A DNA stretch of 64,000 nt, taken from the NCBI GenBank assembly GCA_028277945.1, contig JANQFH010000008.1:1-64000 (forward strand), given 5' to 3'. Position 1 is the stretch's first letter. Each line of letters opens with the position of its first letter. Under the pieces are notes generated by a model, which made no database searches, was not told where the DNA came from, and saw only the letters and a program-made list of their open reading frames with translations. Made by a program: the position numbers and the translations under genes. This DNA comes from Oligoflexia bacterium (lineage in GTDB: Bacteria > Bdellovibrionota_G > JANQFH01). This document shows positions 7,333 to 16,464 of this stretch, piece after piece.

Positions 7333-10300
7333 ATGCCAAAACGAGGTACAGAAACTGAATTTGAACTGGCTGCTATCGAGAGACTTGAGACTCTGGGCTA
7401 TACACATATTCATGGTGAAGAGATTGAACGTGATCGAAAAGAGGTAATTCTAAAAGATCGACTACGGATCCATTTAGAGAAAGCCTATCCACATATCCCA
7501 GCTAGGAACTTAGAATCACTAGTATCGAACCTTTCACGGCCAGAAGGTGTAAATCTCTTACTTCGCAATAAGTCATTCCATTTGGCTGCCACTAATGGAA
7601 TTGAGGTAAAGATCGAAGGTAAGGAAAAATCGGATAAACATATGCATGTTTATCCGATTAATTGGGAAGATCCTTCTAAAAATGAGTACCTTGTTGTTAA
7701 TCAACTTTCAATTAGCGGTAAGAATGACCGAAGGCCAGATATCGTTATTTATGTGAATGGTCTTCCATTGGTGGTTTTTGAGTTAAAAAATCCTTATGAC
7801 GAGAATCCTACGGTTGAAGAAGCCTATAATCAAATTCAGCATTACATTGAAGATATTCCTCAGCTTTTTGAGTTTAATTGCCTGACAGTTGTATCTGATG
7901 GCGAAGAGACGCTTCATGGCATGTGGTCTGCTGGTAGTGAGTGGTTTGCTCCTTGGAAATCTATAGATGGAGACTCGGTTTCGTCTACAGGTGTTTCTAG
8001 TATGAAGGTCCTGATTGAAGGACTTTTTTTACCTGAAAGATTGCTCAACTACATACGTAATTTCATAGTTTTTGATACATCGGAAGAGAAGCTCACCAAG
8101 AAAGGCGCCAAGTATCATCAATTTTTTGCAGGAAATAAAGCTCTTGGCAACGCTGTCAAAGCTCAGAAAACAAAAGATAAACGAGTAGGAGTTATCTGGC
8201 ATACGACAGGTTCAGGTAAATCTCTAACTATGGGCTTTCTCGTTGGTCTAATGCGCAAACATTCCAAACTAGAAAACCCAACTATATTGATTGAAGTCGA
8301 TCGGACAGATCTTGATGGTCAGCTTCACGAACAGTTTGTTGGATTGAAAGACCTGGTTGGTAATGTGCATCGTGCTGAATCTGTTGAAGGCTTAAGAAAG
8401 ATTCTTAGTACGCACGGGGGAGAAGTTATATTTTCAACTGTTGAAAAATTTCGTTTAAGGGAAAGCGAGACCAAGCATCCTCTTCTTTCCAATAGAGAGA
8501 ATCTTTTCGTAATTGCTGATGAAGCTCATAGAAGCCAGTACGGGTTTCTAAAAGGTTATGCACGTTATCTCAACGAAGCTTTGCCTGAATCCAAACGTAT
8601 TGGTTTTACAGGTACTCCTATTAGTATGAGTCGAGGGGATACAAGAGCCGTTTTTGGTGACTATATTCACACTTATGACATTAAACAGGCTCAAGAAGAT
8701 GGGGCCACAGTGCCCATATTCTATGATGCCAGACAAATTAAGCTAGACCTAACTGGCATTGATATCGATGAAGCTATTGAAGAAATGGCTAACGTTATAG
8801 ATGCAGAAGGATTAGATCAGCGAAAAAGCAAGTGGGCGAATTTAGCAGCCGCTGCTGGGACAAAAGAACGCGTTGATAAACTCGCAAGAGATATTTTGGC
8901 TCATTTCAGAACTAGGACTGCTGAGTTTGAGGGCAAAGCTCTTGTGGTCTGTATGAACCGAGAAAACTGTGTCCGAGTTTATGATGCCTTGCAGGCTCTT
9001 CCAGCATGCCCTGAAATCAAGGTTATTATGACTACGAATCCAGCTAAGGACCCTAAAGAGTGGAATACCTCTGGACATGTCACAACAAAAAAACAGAGAG
9101 ACGATATTAAAGCCAGAATGAAAAAAGTCGATGACCCACTTAAGATAGCGATTGTTTGCGATATGTGGCTGACAGGTACAGATATACCGTGCCTTCATAC
9201 TCTTTACATCGATAAACCAATGAAAGATCACTCTATGATTCAGGCAATTTCTAGGGTCAATCGCGTATTCAAAGATAAGCCACATGGGCTAGTAGTTGAC
9301 TATATCGGCATAGCTCAAGAATTGAAAGAAGCGGCGTCTAGGTACACGAAAGACGGTTCTGGTGATTTGACTAGAGATGTTGAAGGTGAAGCTGTCCCAT
9401 TATTTATTGAGTATTTATCCAGGATACGTGGCGAGATGCCAGATGGAAAGAGCTATGAAGAATATGACAAGGCATCTCGTGTCGAAAGAGAAGACCTAAT
9501 GGCATCCATTTATGCAGCCTTGCTCGAAGATGAGACAAGAAAAGAAATATTTTTAGACATCGAGAATCAGCTTTCAAGGGCGTTTCTTTTGGTCAAGCAA
9601 CAAGATTCATGCAGAGGTTTTCTGGATGAAGTAGCATTTTATCAAGCCATACGAGGTCAGATTAAGAAGACGGATAGAAAGGCAGCACAACCGAAACGAT
9701 TTGATAATGCTGTGAGAGATTTAGTCGATACGGCAATATCATCACAAGGAGTGATTGATGTATTCAAGGTGGCAGGAATCGAAAGACCTGACATTTCCAT
9801 TTTGGATGACGCTTTTTTACAAGAATTTAAGAATAAAAAATACCCAAATTTACGGTTGCAGCTCCTTGAAAGGATGATGGAAGAGGAGATCAAGCGGTTC
9901 GAGCGTAAGAATAAGACTCGTGCTCGTAGTTTGATGGCTCTGCTAGAAGAAACATTAGGTAAATATCATAACAGGCTCATAGACTCTGCTCAGGTTATTA
10001 AGGTTCTTGTCGATATTCGGAAAAAATTAGAAGAAGAAGGTGAAAGGGCAGCCAAACTGGGTCTTAGTTCCGAGGAAATCGCTTTTTATGACGCTATAGT
10101 AGAGAATAAAGGTTCTATCTATGAGCAGCCATTCTTATGCAGCTTAATTCACGACATAGTAGAGACGATAAAACGTAGCCTTAAGGTGGACTGGACCGAA
10201 CCTCACCGTGAATCAGTAAGAGCTGAGGTGCGTGCTGCGGTAAAGCGTGTCCTTCGTAAGAACAAGATACAGGCCAATGATATGGAGTGGTTTACCAAAA

Positions 10301-10353
10301 GCTTCATGGAACAAGCTGAAAACATCTTCAAGAACTGGCCTGTGGCTGCCTAA
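7333..10353 (+). CDS. hsdR: Type I restriction endonuclease subunit HsdR
   Basis: 1006 residues, a complete HsdR. The N-terminal nuclease domain shows RPDIVIYVNGLPLVVFELKN, the D...E-x-K motif (about residues 136-152). The SF2 translocase follows, with Walker A GSGKS near residue 295, a DEAH box near 396 and motif III TGTP. The C-terminal helical region contacts the methylase. It cuts unmethylated foreign DNA after ATP-driven translocation. It begins directly after the hsdS stop. No frameshift is seen, so the system looks intact. Confidence 0.95.
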   Translation: MPKRGTETEFELAAIERLETLGYTHIHGEEIERDRKEVILKDRLRIHLEKAYPHIPARNLESLVSNLSRPEGVNLLLRNKSFHLAATNGIEVKIEGKEKSDKHMHVYPINWEDPSKNEYLVVNQLSISGKNDRRPDIVIYVNGLPLVVFELKNPYDENPTVEEAYNQIQHYIEDIPQLFEFNCLTVVSDGEETLHGMWSAGSEWFAPWKSIDGDSVSSTGVSSMKVLIEGLFLPERLLNYIRNFIVFDTSEEKLTKKGAKYHQFFAGNKALGNAVKAQKTKDKRVGVIWHTTGSGKSLTMGFLVGLMRKHSKLENPTILIEVDRTDLDGQLHEQFVGLKDLVGNVHRAESVEGLRKILSTHGGEVIFSTVEKFRLRESETKHPLLSNRENLFVIADEAHRSQYGFLKGYARYLNEALPESKRIGFTGTPISMSRGDTRAVFGDYIHTYDIKQAQEDGATVPIFYDARQIKLDLTGIDIDEAIEEMANVIDAEGLDQRKSKWANLAAAAGTKERVDKLARDILAHFRTRTAEFEGKALVVCMNRENCVRVYDALQALPACPEIKVIMTTNPAKDPKEWNTSGHVTTKKQRDDIKARMKKVDDPLKIAIVCDMWLTGTDIPCLHTLYIDKPMKDHSMIQAISRVNRVFKDKPHGLVVDYIGIAQELKEAASRYTKDGSGDLTRDVEGEAVPLFIEYLSRIRGEMPDGKSYEEYDKASRVEREDLMASIYAALLEDETRKEIFLDIENQLSRAFLLVKQQDSCRGFLDEVAFYQAIRGQIKKTDRKAAQPKRFDNAVRDLVDTAISSQGVIDVFKVAGIERPDISILDDAFLQEFKNKKYPNLRLQLLERMMEEEIKRFERKNKTRARSLMALLEETLGKYHNRLIDSAQVIKVLVDIRKKLEEEGERAAKLGLSSEEIAFYDAIVENKGSIYEQPFLCSLIHDIVETIKRSLKVDWTEPHRESVRAEVRAAVKRVLRKNKIQANDMEWFTKSFMEQAENIFKNWPVAA

Positions 10354-10372
10354 AGGATGAAGGGACAACTTT

Positions 10373-11851
10373 TTGAAAAGGGTTCAATTATCCAAAACCA
10401 AAGTCTGCCAAGGGCTTACCTGTCAAAAGGCTCTTCATCTACATGTGCATCAGCGTAATCTTGCTGCATCGGTTACACCGTCACAGCAAGCTTTGTTTGA
10501 CCAGGGCCGCGAAGTTGGCTTGAAAGCGCATGAGCGTTTTCCTGATGGCATGCATATCAGCGTGCCCCATTACCATCCAGATAAGGCGCTTGCTGCTACG
10601 AGCAAGGCGATAGCATCAGGTGCATTGACCCTTTACGAGGGCGCATTTCTCTATGACGACATCATTATCCGTTGCGATATTTTGACGAGGGAAGCAGTAG
10701 GCAAGCCTTGGCGACTGTATGAAGTGAAGTCTTCAACCTCACTTAAAGAGGAACATCTGCCAGATATAGCAGTTCAAAAGTATGTGTTAGAAGGCGCAGG
10801 GCAAAAGGTGGAAGGGTTTTTTCTTACACACCTCAATAAAGAGTGCTATTACCCAGATCTTTCTAATCTGTTTGTTGATGTGGAAGTCACCGACGATCTG
10901 CGTGAGTATTTGGATATCCTACCGTCAGAAATAGCCAAATTTAAAAAGATGCTCATGCAGCAATCACCCCCAGATATTGACATTGGACCTTATTGTAATA
11001 ATCCCTATGAATGCTCATTTAAAGCACATTGCTGGAAAGATGTACCTGTTCCATCGGTATTTAATATTCCAGGAATCAATGGTGATAAGAAATGGCAGTT
11101 CTATACAGATGGTGTCATTGAGTTAAGTGATTCACGTCTCACAGGACTAAACGAGATCCCGCAAAGGATGGTCGATAACAGTGTAGAGCAAAAACCATAC
11201 ATTGATAAATCAGGTTTGCAGGAAGAGCTAAGCCAGCTTGAATATCCTATTACCTATCTTGATTTTGAAACCATCGCTCCAGCTATTCCTCGGTTTGAAG
11301 GCTGTAGACCCTATGGTCCAGAGGTGCCTTTTCAGTTTGTTGTCTATGTAGAAAAGGAAGAGGGCGCTAAGCCAACTTGTGAGGAGTACCTTCATAAAGA
11401 TAATACTGATTCACGGCAGCCATTAATAGATGCTCTCTTAAAGGCTATCCCTGAAACTGGTTCAGTGGTTGCTTATTACAAGGCATTTGAAGCCAAATGC
11501 CTACGGGCATTAGCTGAGTTTGATCCTGCCAATGCCGATGAACTTTCATCCATTGAAAGCCGTCTATGGGATCCGATGGTCGCCATTAAGAAGTGTGTTT
11601 ACGATCCCAAGTTTTTGGGTAGCTATAGCTTGAAAGCTGTAGGGCCAGCACTCTTAGGTGAAGCTGCTTCTTATGCTGATATGGACGTTAGCGATGGTAC
11701 CGAGGCTCGTATTACTTTTGAGAAAATGATTAACATCAAAGACAATGGCAGTAAGAAAAACCAACTCTACAAGATGCTAAGCGATTACTGCCGCAAAGAT
11801 ACTTATCTCATGGCGGAATTGGTCAAGTGGATGAGACAAGTATTACTATGA
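10373..11851 (+). CDS. DUF2779-like protein: Cas4/RecB-type nuclease plus DEDD exonuclease domain
   Basis: 492 residues with two nuclease-like halves. The first half resembles Cas4/RecB: an EVKSS active-site segment near residue 117 and a probable iron-sulphur set, Cys12/Cys17 at the N-terminus and Cys208, Cys214 and Cys220 (in YCNNPYECSFKAHC). The second half looks like a DEDD RNase-H-fold exonuclease: YLDFET near 297, an acid-containing VAYYKAFEAKC segment, and a terminal YCRKDTYLMAEL aspartate. It starts 19 bp after hsdR and may be co-transcribed, suggesting DNA end-processing after restriction; that link is inference. Confidence 0.75.
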   Translation: MKRVQLSKTKVCQGLTCQKALHLHVHQRNLAASVTPSQQALFDQGREVGLKAHERFPDGMHISVPHYHPDKALAATSKAIASGALTLYEGAFLYDDIIIRCDILTREAVGKPWRLYEVKSSTSLKEEHLPDIAVQKYVLEGAGQKVEGFFLTHLNKECYYPDLSNLFVDVEVTDDLREYLDILPSEIAKFKKMLMQQSPPDIDIGPYCNNPYECSFKAHCWKDVPVPSVFNIPGINGDKKWQFYTDGVIELSDSRLTGLNEIPQRMVDNSVEQKPYIDKSGLQEELSQLEYPITYLDFETIAPAIPRFEGCRPYGPEVPFQFVVYVEKEEGAKPTCEEYLHKDNTDSRQPLIDALLKAIPETGSVVAYYKAFEAKCLRALAEFDPANADELSSIESRLWDPMVAIKKCVYDPKFLGSYSLKAVGPALLGEAASYADMDVSDGTEARITFEKMINIKDNGSKKNQLYKMLSDYCRKDTYLMAELVKWMRQVLL

Positions 11852-11880
11852 TTGTAGCGCATCGCATCAGATATAAATAT

Positions 11881-12120
11881 CTACTTCTCCGAGTAGAGAT
11901 CACTAATGCGACAATTTAGCACTTTTGCCCACTTGTGAAGAGTAGATAGCTTCGGATCATAGCCTTTTCGGAAATATCTGAAAACACTAGAATAAGCTAC
12001 TTTTAGTCGCTTAGCGAACTGACGTTTAGATAGTCTCTTCTTTTTCAATACCTCTGCTAACTTAAGTTTGACCATTTGGCCAAACTTTAAGGAATAACTG
12101 GCCTTTCTGTAAGCCTGCAA
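11881..12120 (-). CDS. XRE-family helix-turn-helix regulator
   Basis: 79 residues with a lambda-repressor-like HTH: LAEVLKKKRLSKRQFAKRLK, then VAYSSVFRYFRKGYDPKLST. A shorter product starting at Met16 (MVKLKLAEVL) is equally likely. It converges on the DUF2779-like gene with only 29 bp between stops; a small hairpin (CTACT-TCTCCG-AGTAG) overlaps its stop. Its promoter region is shared, divergently, with the lipoprotein gene, which it may control. Confidence 0.65.
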   Translation of the reverse strand: MQAYRKASYSLKFGQMVKLKLAEVLKKKRLSKRQFAKRLKVAYSSVFRYFRKGYDPKLSTLHKWAKVLNCRISDLYSEK

Positions 12121-12216
12121 AAAATGTTATCCCCTAACATTATTGATATGGTATGATAAATGAAGTGTCGATTTTGCTTATTTGTAAGCACCCCTATGTC
12201 CAGCAGCCGAGGAGAA

Positions 12217-12249
12217 GAGAGGGTTTAGTTACTACTATTTAACCCTCTC
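12217..12249 (+). promoter_or_regulatory. Inverted repeat in the leader of the lipoprotein gene
   Basis: Perfect 9-bp arms GAGAGGGTT (12217-12225) and AACCCTCTC (12241-12249) flank a 15-nt loop, 57 nt upstream of the lipoprotein ATG. No T-run follows the right arm, so an operator or leader hairpin is more likely than a terminator. Confidence 0.4.
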
Positions 12250-12306
12250 ACTCCTTGCTACCAACTGATCGCCTCACAAGCCAAAATACAATTCAAAAGG
12301 CGAGGT

Positions 12307-12825
12307 TTGATGTCCTCTATGTCGAAGGAAGCCAGATTTAAATTCATGTCCGTAATCGCCATCTTTTTTGGGCTTGTTGCTTGTCAGTCTCAACAGAACG
12401 ACATTGTCATGGATACCCAATTATCTAGCGATGTATCTCAACAGCCACAAAAAGAAACGGCTAGCCAATCGGAGCAAGGTAACAACCAAAGATATAGAGT
12501 AGGTCGCCTAAGGCAACCGTGTACAAGTGCGGAGATACGGTTGAGTATGTTTTATCAATGTAAAGCAACTATGGTTCGACGAAGACTTGCAGGTACTACT
12601 AGTAATAGGACTGCTTCTGAAGAATCCATCTGTAGGTGTATGGTTTGGAATAATATTGACTATGACCAACTTGCTAAGGCAGCTAAAAAAGACGGCGTCT
12701 CGTGCAAACGTTCTAAGTATGAAGAATCAATGCAACTAAGCATGTTCACCTTGTCTGCATGGAACTCTTTAGAACGAAATAATCCTATTTGGTGGCAAGA
12801 AGTTAAAATTCAATGTGACTACTAA
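12307..12825 (+). CDS. Hypothetical lipoprotein
   Basis: 172 residues with a lipoprotein signal peptide: a basic N-terminus, the hydrophobic run FMSVIAIFFGLVA and a lipobox ending LVAC. The mature part begins with a Gln/Ser-rich linker and then has several cysteines that could form disulphides in the periplasm. I do not recognise a family. The start could be Met1 or Met2/Met5; all preserve the signal. It sits among regulatory and nuclease cargo in the island, divergent from the XRE gene. Surface exclusion or envelope modification would be guesses. Confidence 0.6.
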   Translation: MMSSMSKEARFKFMSVIAIFFGLVACQSQQNDIVMDTQLSSDVSQQPQKETASQSEQGNNQRYRVGRLRQPCTSAEIRLSMFYQCKATMVRRRLAGTTSNRTASEESICRCMVWNNIDYDQLAKAAKKDGVSCKRSKYEESMQLSMFTLSAWNSLERNNPIWWQEVKIQCDY

Positions 12826-12994
12826 CGCTCGCTGTAAAATATAAAAGACACGGTAGTTGCGTCGTGTACAAATCAACTGTCTTGTCCACGGCAAATAATC
12901 AAAATTTAGGGCTTGCAATATCGGTAGGTTAGATCTCAGATCTGATAAGGGTTTTGCGGACAGCAGATTTGTTTACGCCTCATCGTCGTTTGCC

Positions 12995-13690
12995 CTAGTG
13001 CGTGGATTTGCGCTCTACTTTTTGGTGTTTGTTAGTCCGCTCTTGCCTTAGATCTTTAAGCCAGGTCAGAATTTCTTCTACATCACCATAAGCACGACCA
13101 TGCTGGCGCAAGTAAGCTACGCCATGCTCACAGACAGAGATAGCTTCATCTATTTTGTTGTTGTTTCTATGGATGGAAAGGGCATAGCCTCGCCAGTAGA
13201 GCGATGATTTTGGATTTTTTTCAACAAGCTGGGCAAAGAGTTTCTCTGATCTATCAGTATGGTTAGCATATTCATCACAACTAACCGCTAGAAAAAACTG
13301 AGCATCATCACAGCCCTTATCTACTTCAAGGTATGCGGTAGCTAGTTCATGCAATAGCCTCCATTGTTTTTGATGAAAGGCTTGTTGCATAGCCTGTAGA
13401 GTCTCGGCCTTAGTTCTATCCAGGTTTTCACGGCATTTCTTGCAATCTGGATTTATAGACAACGCACTATTAAAACACGTAAGCGCTTGAGCAAACTCAC
13501 AGAGGTGATAGAGGCTGTAGCCCTTCATGCGTAAAAGCTCAAACTCCAGCTTTCTATTTACCGCTAGAACTTCCCAGTGCTTATTGATGTCAGCTACAAC
13601 CTGAGTCCAGGCATCAAGGTGGTAGTTGCCACAGGTGACTAAGAACTTCTCTTGCTCAGGTGGGGGTAGGATATGCCAGTATTTGGACAT
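12995..13690 (-). CDS. TPR-like repeat protein
   Basis: 231 residues from the chosen start. Helical-repeat character is clear: segments such as GYSLYHLCEFAQALTCFNSA, then LSINPDCKKC, and later KLFAQLVEKNPKSSLYWRGY fit tetratricopeptide repeats. ATG 13690 is chosen because GGAGG lies 6 nt upstream on the minus strand; a longer frame to 13735 lacks this. No signal peptide, so cytoplasmic. A partner-binding scaffold is the only function supported. A copy of the ATACAAG motif lies upstream (13764-13777). Confidence 0.6.
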   Translation of the reverse strand: MSKYWHILPPPEQEKFLVTCGNYHLDAWTQVVADINKHWEVLAVNRKLEFELLRMKGYSLYHLCEFAQALTCFNSALSINPDCKKCRENLDRTKAETLQAMQQAFHQKQWRLLHELATAYLEVDKGCDDAQFFLAVSCDEYANHTDRSEKLFAQLVEKNPKSSLYWRGYALSIHRNNNKIDEAISVCEHGVAYLRQHGRAYGDVEEILTWLKDLRQERTNKHQKVERKSTH

Positions 13691-13763
13691 CGTGAGCCTC
13701 CCTGTGATGATGAACCTGCCGATGTGCAGAGGCATTTTTTATTTTAGCAATAGAATATTATAT

Positions 13764-13777
13764 ATACAAGCACTATA
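13764..13777 (+). promoter_or_regulatory. ATACAAG-type operator candidate upstream of the TPR gene
   Basis: ATACAAGCACTATA resembles sequences at 14100 (ATACAAGCTCTATATA), 17057 (ATACAAGAGAATAAG) and the reverse complement at 17189 (ATACAAGAGATTATA). All four lie upstream of, or at, the starts of island genes near the two RHH-like paralogues. A shared RHH binding site is inferred. Confidence 0.35.
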
Positions 13778-13793
13778 GATCTAAACTAGCAAC

Positions 13794-14099
13794 TTAGGAG
13801 CGTTTCCGCTTCTTCTTTGATTTCTGGGTTTGCTTGGCTATAGTGGCCTTTACCAGCCTCAACTGCCTTTCAAATTCTCGGTCCACTTCCTGCTGAGTGA
13901 GGCTGCCATAGATGTTAGTAAGATTTCGTAAATAATATTCAATGGATATCTGTAACGTCGAGGTTAATGTCGATGCTTTGGTCAACGCCAATAAGGTGCG
14001 CAATCCTGCAACGGATGTGGCTGCTAGGCGGAAACTGCATAGCAGGTGACCTTCTTGCTCAGGATGAGGTAATTGCGGTTTTTCCTTCTTTTTAGTCAT
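13794..14099 (-). CDS. RHH-like protein, paralogue 1
   Basis: About 101 residues. Its core (SFRLAATSVAGLRTLLALTK, then ASTLTSTLQISIEYYLRN) aligns with the core of the protein at 16670-17047 (SFRLNYWSLASIRALIRITH, then ASTAVSVMQQALEFYLNH). Pattern: FRL...S.A..R.L...T.AST..S..Q...E.YL. A beta strand followed by two helices suits a ribbon-helix-helix DNA-binding fold, followed here by a very basic tail. ATG 14099 is taken instead of a TTG at 14105. An ATACAAG motif overlaps the start region, consistent with autoregulation. Confidence 0.6.
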   Translation of the reverse strand: MTKKKEKPQLPHPEQEGHLLCSFRLAATSVAGLRTLLALTKASTLTSTLQISIEYYLRNLTNIYGSLTQQEVDREFERQLRLVKATIAKQTQKSKKKRKRS

Positions 14100-14206
14100 A
14101 TACAAGCTCTATATATAAATCCTAACCCCAGAACATCTCTTTGTCCAGTAAAGCTCTCACAGGCTGAATATGGGGCTCTCAGGGGTATGTTCTGAGGTGG
14201 TTAAAC

Positions 14207-14767
14207 CTAAAAAATCGTAGGTGGTAGCTTTCCTACCCGCTGACAGGGACTACTGGCGAGGGTGGGCTTCTCCACAGCATGTTGTAAAAGCATGATCTCC
14301 ATCCTGTCGATACTTATCGGGGTTGACTGGTTCCGAATTTGAATTTTTTGTTGATGTTCAGCTAGGGTATTAGGAGGTATTTCACTACCACATATAGGGC
14401 AGGTGGTTTTAGACGCTGATTTAGCTACTGGCCTGAAGTCTATGTTTACTTCGTTCCAATCCCTGGATGCATTTTTGGTCTGTATAGAGCTGGTATTAGA
14501 CTTAGAGGGAGTTTCGGTTTGAATGTCCCATAGGTTTTTTATATCTACCTTTTTGTCTGAAAGAGACATTTTATTTTTACTACCATCTTGAGGGTTACTT
14601 TTTTGAGCAGACAATTTACCAGAAAACTTGATTTCCCAACGTCTGAGCGTTTTACGGTTGATACCGTGACGGCGGGCGAATTCTGTTTTTGTCTCAGGAA
14701 ATGTCTCTAGTTTTCTGAGTATTTGTAGCTTTTCAGCTTCGGTATGATGCTTTTTTGTTAATTTCAT
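14207..14767 (-). CDS. Transposase-like HTH protein with a zinc-knuckle-like motif
   Basis: 186 residues. The N-terminus carries a helix-turn-helix like that of small transposase subunits: EAEKLQILRKLETF, then EFARRHGINRKTLRRWEIKF. A polar linker follows, then CPICGSEIPPNTLAEHQQ, a CxxC...H pattern that could bind zinc. No DDE catalytic domain is present and no inverted repeats were noted around it, so it is probably a DNA-binding protein and not an insertion sequence. The last 30 residues look unstructured. Confidence 0.55.
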   Translation of the reverse strand: MKLTKKHHTEAEKLQILRKLETFPETKTEFARRHGINRKTLRRWEIKFSGKLSAQKSNPQDGSKNKMSLSDKKVDIKNLWDIQTETPSKSNTSSIQTKNASRDWNEVNIDFRPVAKSASKTTCPICGSEIPPNTLAEHQQKIQIRNQSTPISIDRMEIMLLQHAVEKPTLASSPCQRVGKLPPTIF

Positions 14768-15149
14768 GGTTAAAATCCTATTTTTAGGCCGAGAAACAGC
14801 ATTGACCGTAAAAGCAGTATTCTTTACTTGCCTACGGCCTTGCTTGGTTGAGGGGGCAAATGTCCCCTTATTTAGTTAAGATTACTGTTCGCAGTTTTTG
14901 CTGAGTGTGATTTAGGTAAATGCGCAGCGGGGATTAAGCTTGGTATCAAAGCATCCGCTGATTCTACATGAATATTTCCTACGTATTATGAGTACGCGAA
15001 TGAGCCTTATCGGCCATCGTTATCTCTTAGACTTTTGTGAGTGGTACAGAGGTGGCTAGCTTTATTAAGGAAGTACACCAGGATACCGCTTGCACGCCCT
15101 TGGAGGGCGCGCGGCCAGCGGCAGCACATGAAATGTACGTAAGTAGACA
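14768..15149. other. Intergenic stretch without a supportable gene
   Basis: 382 bp between the HTH/zinc-knuckle gene and the HNH gene. It must hold the promoter of the former. A GC-rich hairpin CGCCCT-TGG-AGGGCG at 15095-15109 lies 41 bp past the HNH stop, without a T-run. A 66-codon frame from 15037 runs antisense into the HNH gene and shows no family features; I do not count it as a gene. Confidence 0.5.
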
Positions 15150-15929
15150 TCAATTAACACCTTGTTTCTTCCTTTTACGGACGATAACTTTTGGTGGCTT
15201 AAATGACCCTTTTTGTTTGTTGGTCTGTGGGAACTGATATATGGCCTGTCCGAGTTTGCGTGTATTAGGAGAGAGGTGGTTCAGCACGTCTTGAACACTG
15301 TTCTTCCCCATCTTTGTAGCTATTTTCATCGCTAGTACCTTGGTTCTGCTAACTCCCATCATTTTAGCCGTTTTAGTAACCTCAACTTCCTCTTCTTGAG
15401 ATAACCTTGGTAAGCGAGGGTTCCTATCTTCGTATGCTTTAGCCACCTCGTAGTATTCCGTTGGGATTCGCTGTACTTGCCTGATTTGGTCTTTTTCTGC
15501 GTTACTGAGGATGTGGTGTGCTTGATGTTGAGCTACAGTCTTTATTCTAAGGTTGGCAGGGCGGTCATTTGTGGGGTTATGGTCAATGTGGTGTATCTCG
15601 GTACCTGGGCGTAACATTCTTCTAAGAACTACCATCATAACCAGCCTAGACCGCAGTTCCCAACCACCTAGACGATATCTCTTATGATAAGGATGATCTG
15701 AAGGTACGTAGACAAAGTAGCGGTTACGGTGAGGATGTTTGATACCGTATTTGGCTAGTTTTTTAGGGGTGCATTCTGCTAGATCGTAAGAAATTTGACC
15801 GCGTTTCCTGTTCTTCAGTGAATCTATCTCAATTTTCTGCTGCGTGATATCAGCAAGGTTTTGGTCACGCCTTTTTCTGAAGGCTTTGTTTACATCATAC
15901 TTACTTCTGAACTTGCGTCTGTTGTACAT
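15150..15929 (-). CDS. HNH endonuclease family protein
   Basis: 259 residues. The HNH (HNH_3) motif is clear: RPGTEIHHIDHNPTNDRPAN, followed by LRIKTVAQHQAHH, giving the paired His, the Asn and the final His of the beta-beta-alpha metal site. The N-terminus is basic; the C-terminal part contains KMMGVSRTKVLAMKIATKMG, a helix-turn-helix-like segment. Nicking or cutting of DNA is the family activity. It may be an island-borne homing-type or defence nuclease, or a phage-derived remnant; context does not decide. Confidence 0.8.
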   Translation of the reverse strand: MYNRRKFRSKYDVNKAFRKRRDQNLADITQQKIEIDSLKNRKRGQISYDLAECTPKKLAKYGIKHPHRNRYFVYVPSDHPYHKRYRLGGWELRSRLVMMVVLRRMLRPGTEIHHIDHNPTNDRPANLRIKTVAQHQAHHILSNAEKDQIRQVQRIPTEYYEVAKAYEDRNPRLPRLSQEEEVEVTKTAKMMGVSRTKVLAMKIATKMGKNSVQDVLNHLSPNTRKLGQAIYQFPQTNKQKGSFKPPKVIVRKRKKQGVN

Positions 15930-16464
15930 GGTTTGAACCTCACTTGTGATTTAGGCATAGCTATCCCAATAACCTACTGTTCTATTCTGACGATCCTGGC
16001 TTGGTATTGTGCTCCAGGGTGTTGGCCCCTTCGTTTATATCCTTGTGGATAATGGCTAATTACCAACACGGCTACATTGCGCCTTACGGACTCAGCAGTA
16101 ATAAATTACTAGCAGGTAGCCTGACCTAGAATCGCCTCCCATAAAAAAATGGGACGGGACGGCTTTCATGCCCCTGGGTATATCCCCTAGTTTTTCGACC
16201 CTATTGATGTAACTGCGGTAGAGTCGCTAGCCGCAGTTGATGAAACCGTTTCACCAACATACCTAAAAGGTTAAGTCGCTGAGTATTGGTGTAGGTCAGT
16301 TGAATGCTTAGAATCAGGGCGGGTTTTATTTATCTTATTGAAATTATTAACTATATTTACTTAAAAAAAAATTTAGTCTAGAAGCAAATTACAGCTGAAT
16401 ACGTTAACAGATCTCAGCAGTAATCTTATGAGTGTAAGGAAGAAGCAAAGGAAAGGTCATCAAG
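15930..16464. other. Long intergenic region with DnaA box, hairpins and AT-rich tract
   Basis: 535 bp without a credible gene. It contains a perfect DnaA box on the minus strand (TGTGGATAA, 16044-16052), the hairpin AACTGCGG-N12-CCGCAGTT (16211-16238), the near-palindrome TGAAACCGTTTCA (about 16240-16252), and an AT-rich tract from about 16328 to 16380. These are parts found in replication origins, but they could equally be divergent promoter elements for the HNH gene and the gene at 16465. No initiator gene is present nearby. Confidence 0.4.

Noticed and set aside
14207-14767. Insertion sequence
   Set aside because: Only a transposase-like HTH is present; there is no catalytic domain, and no terminal inverted repeats were noted.
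15037-15237. 66-codon plus-strand frame in the island
   Set aside because: Runs antisense into the HNH gene and has no recognisable features.
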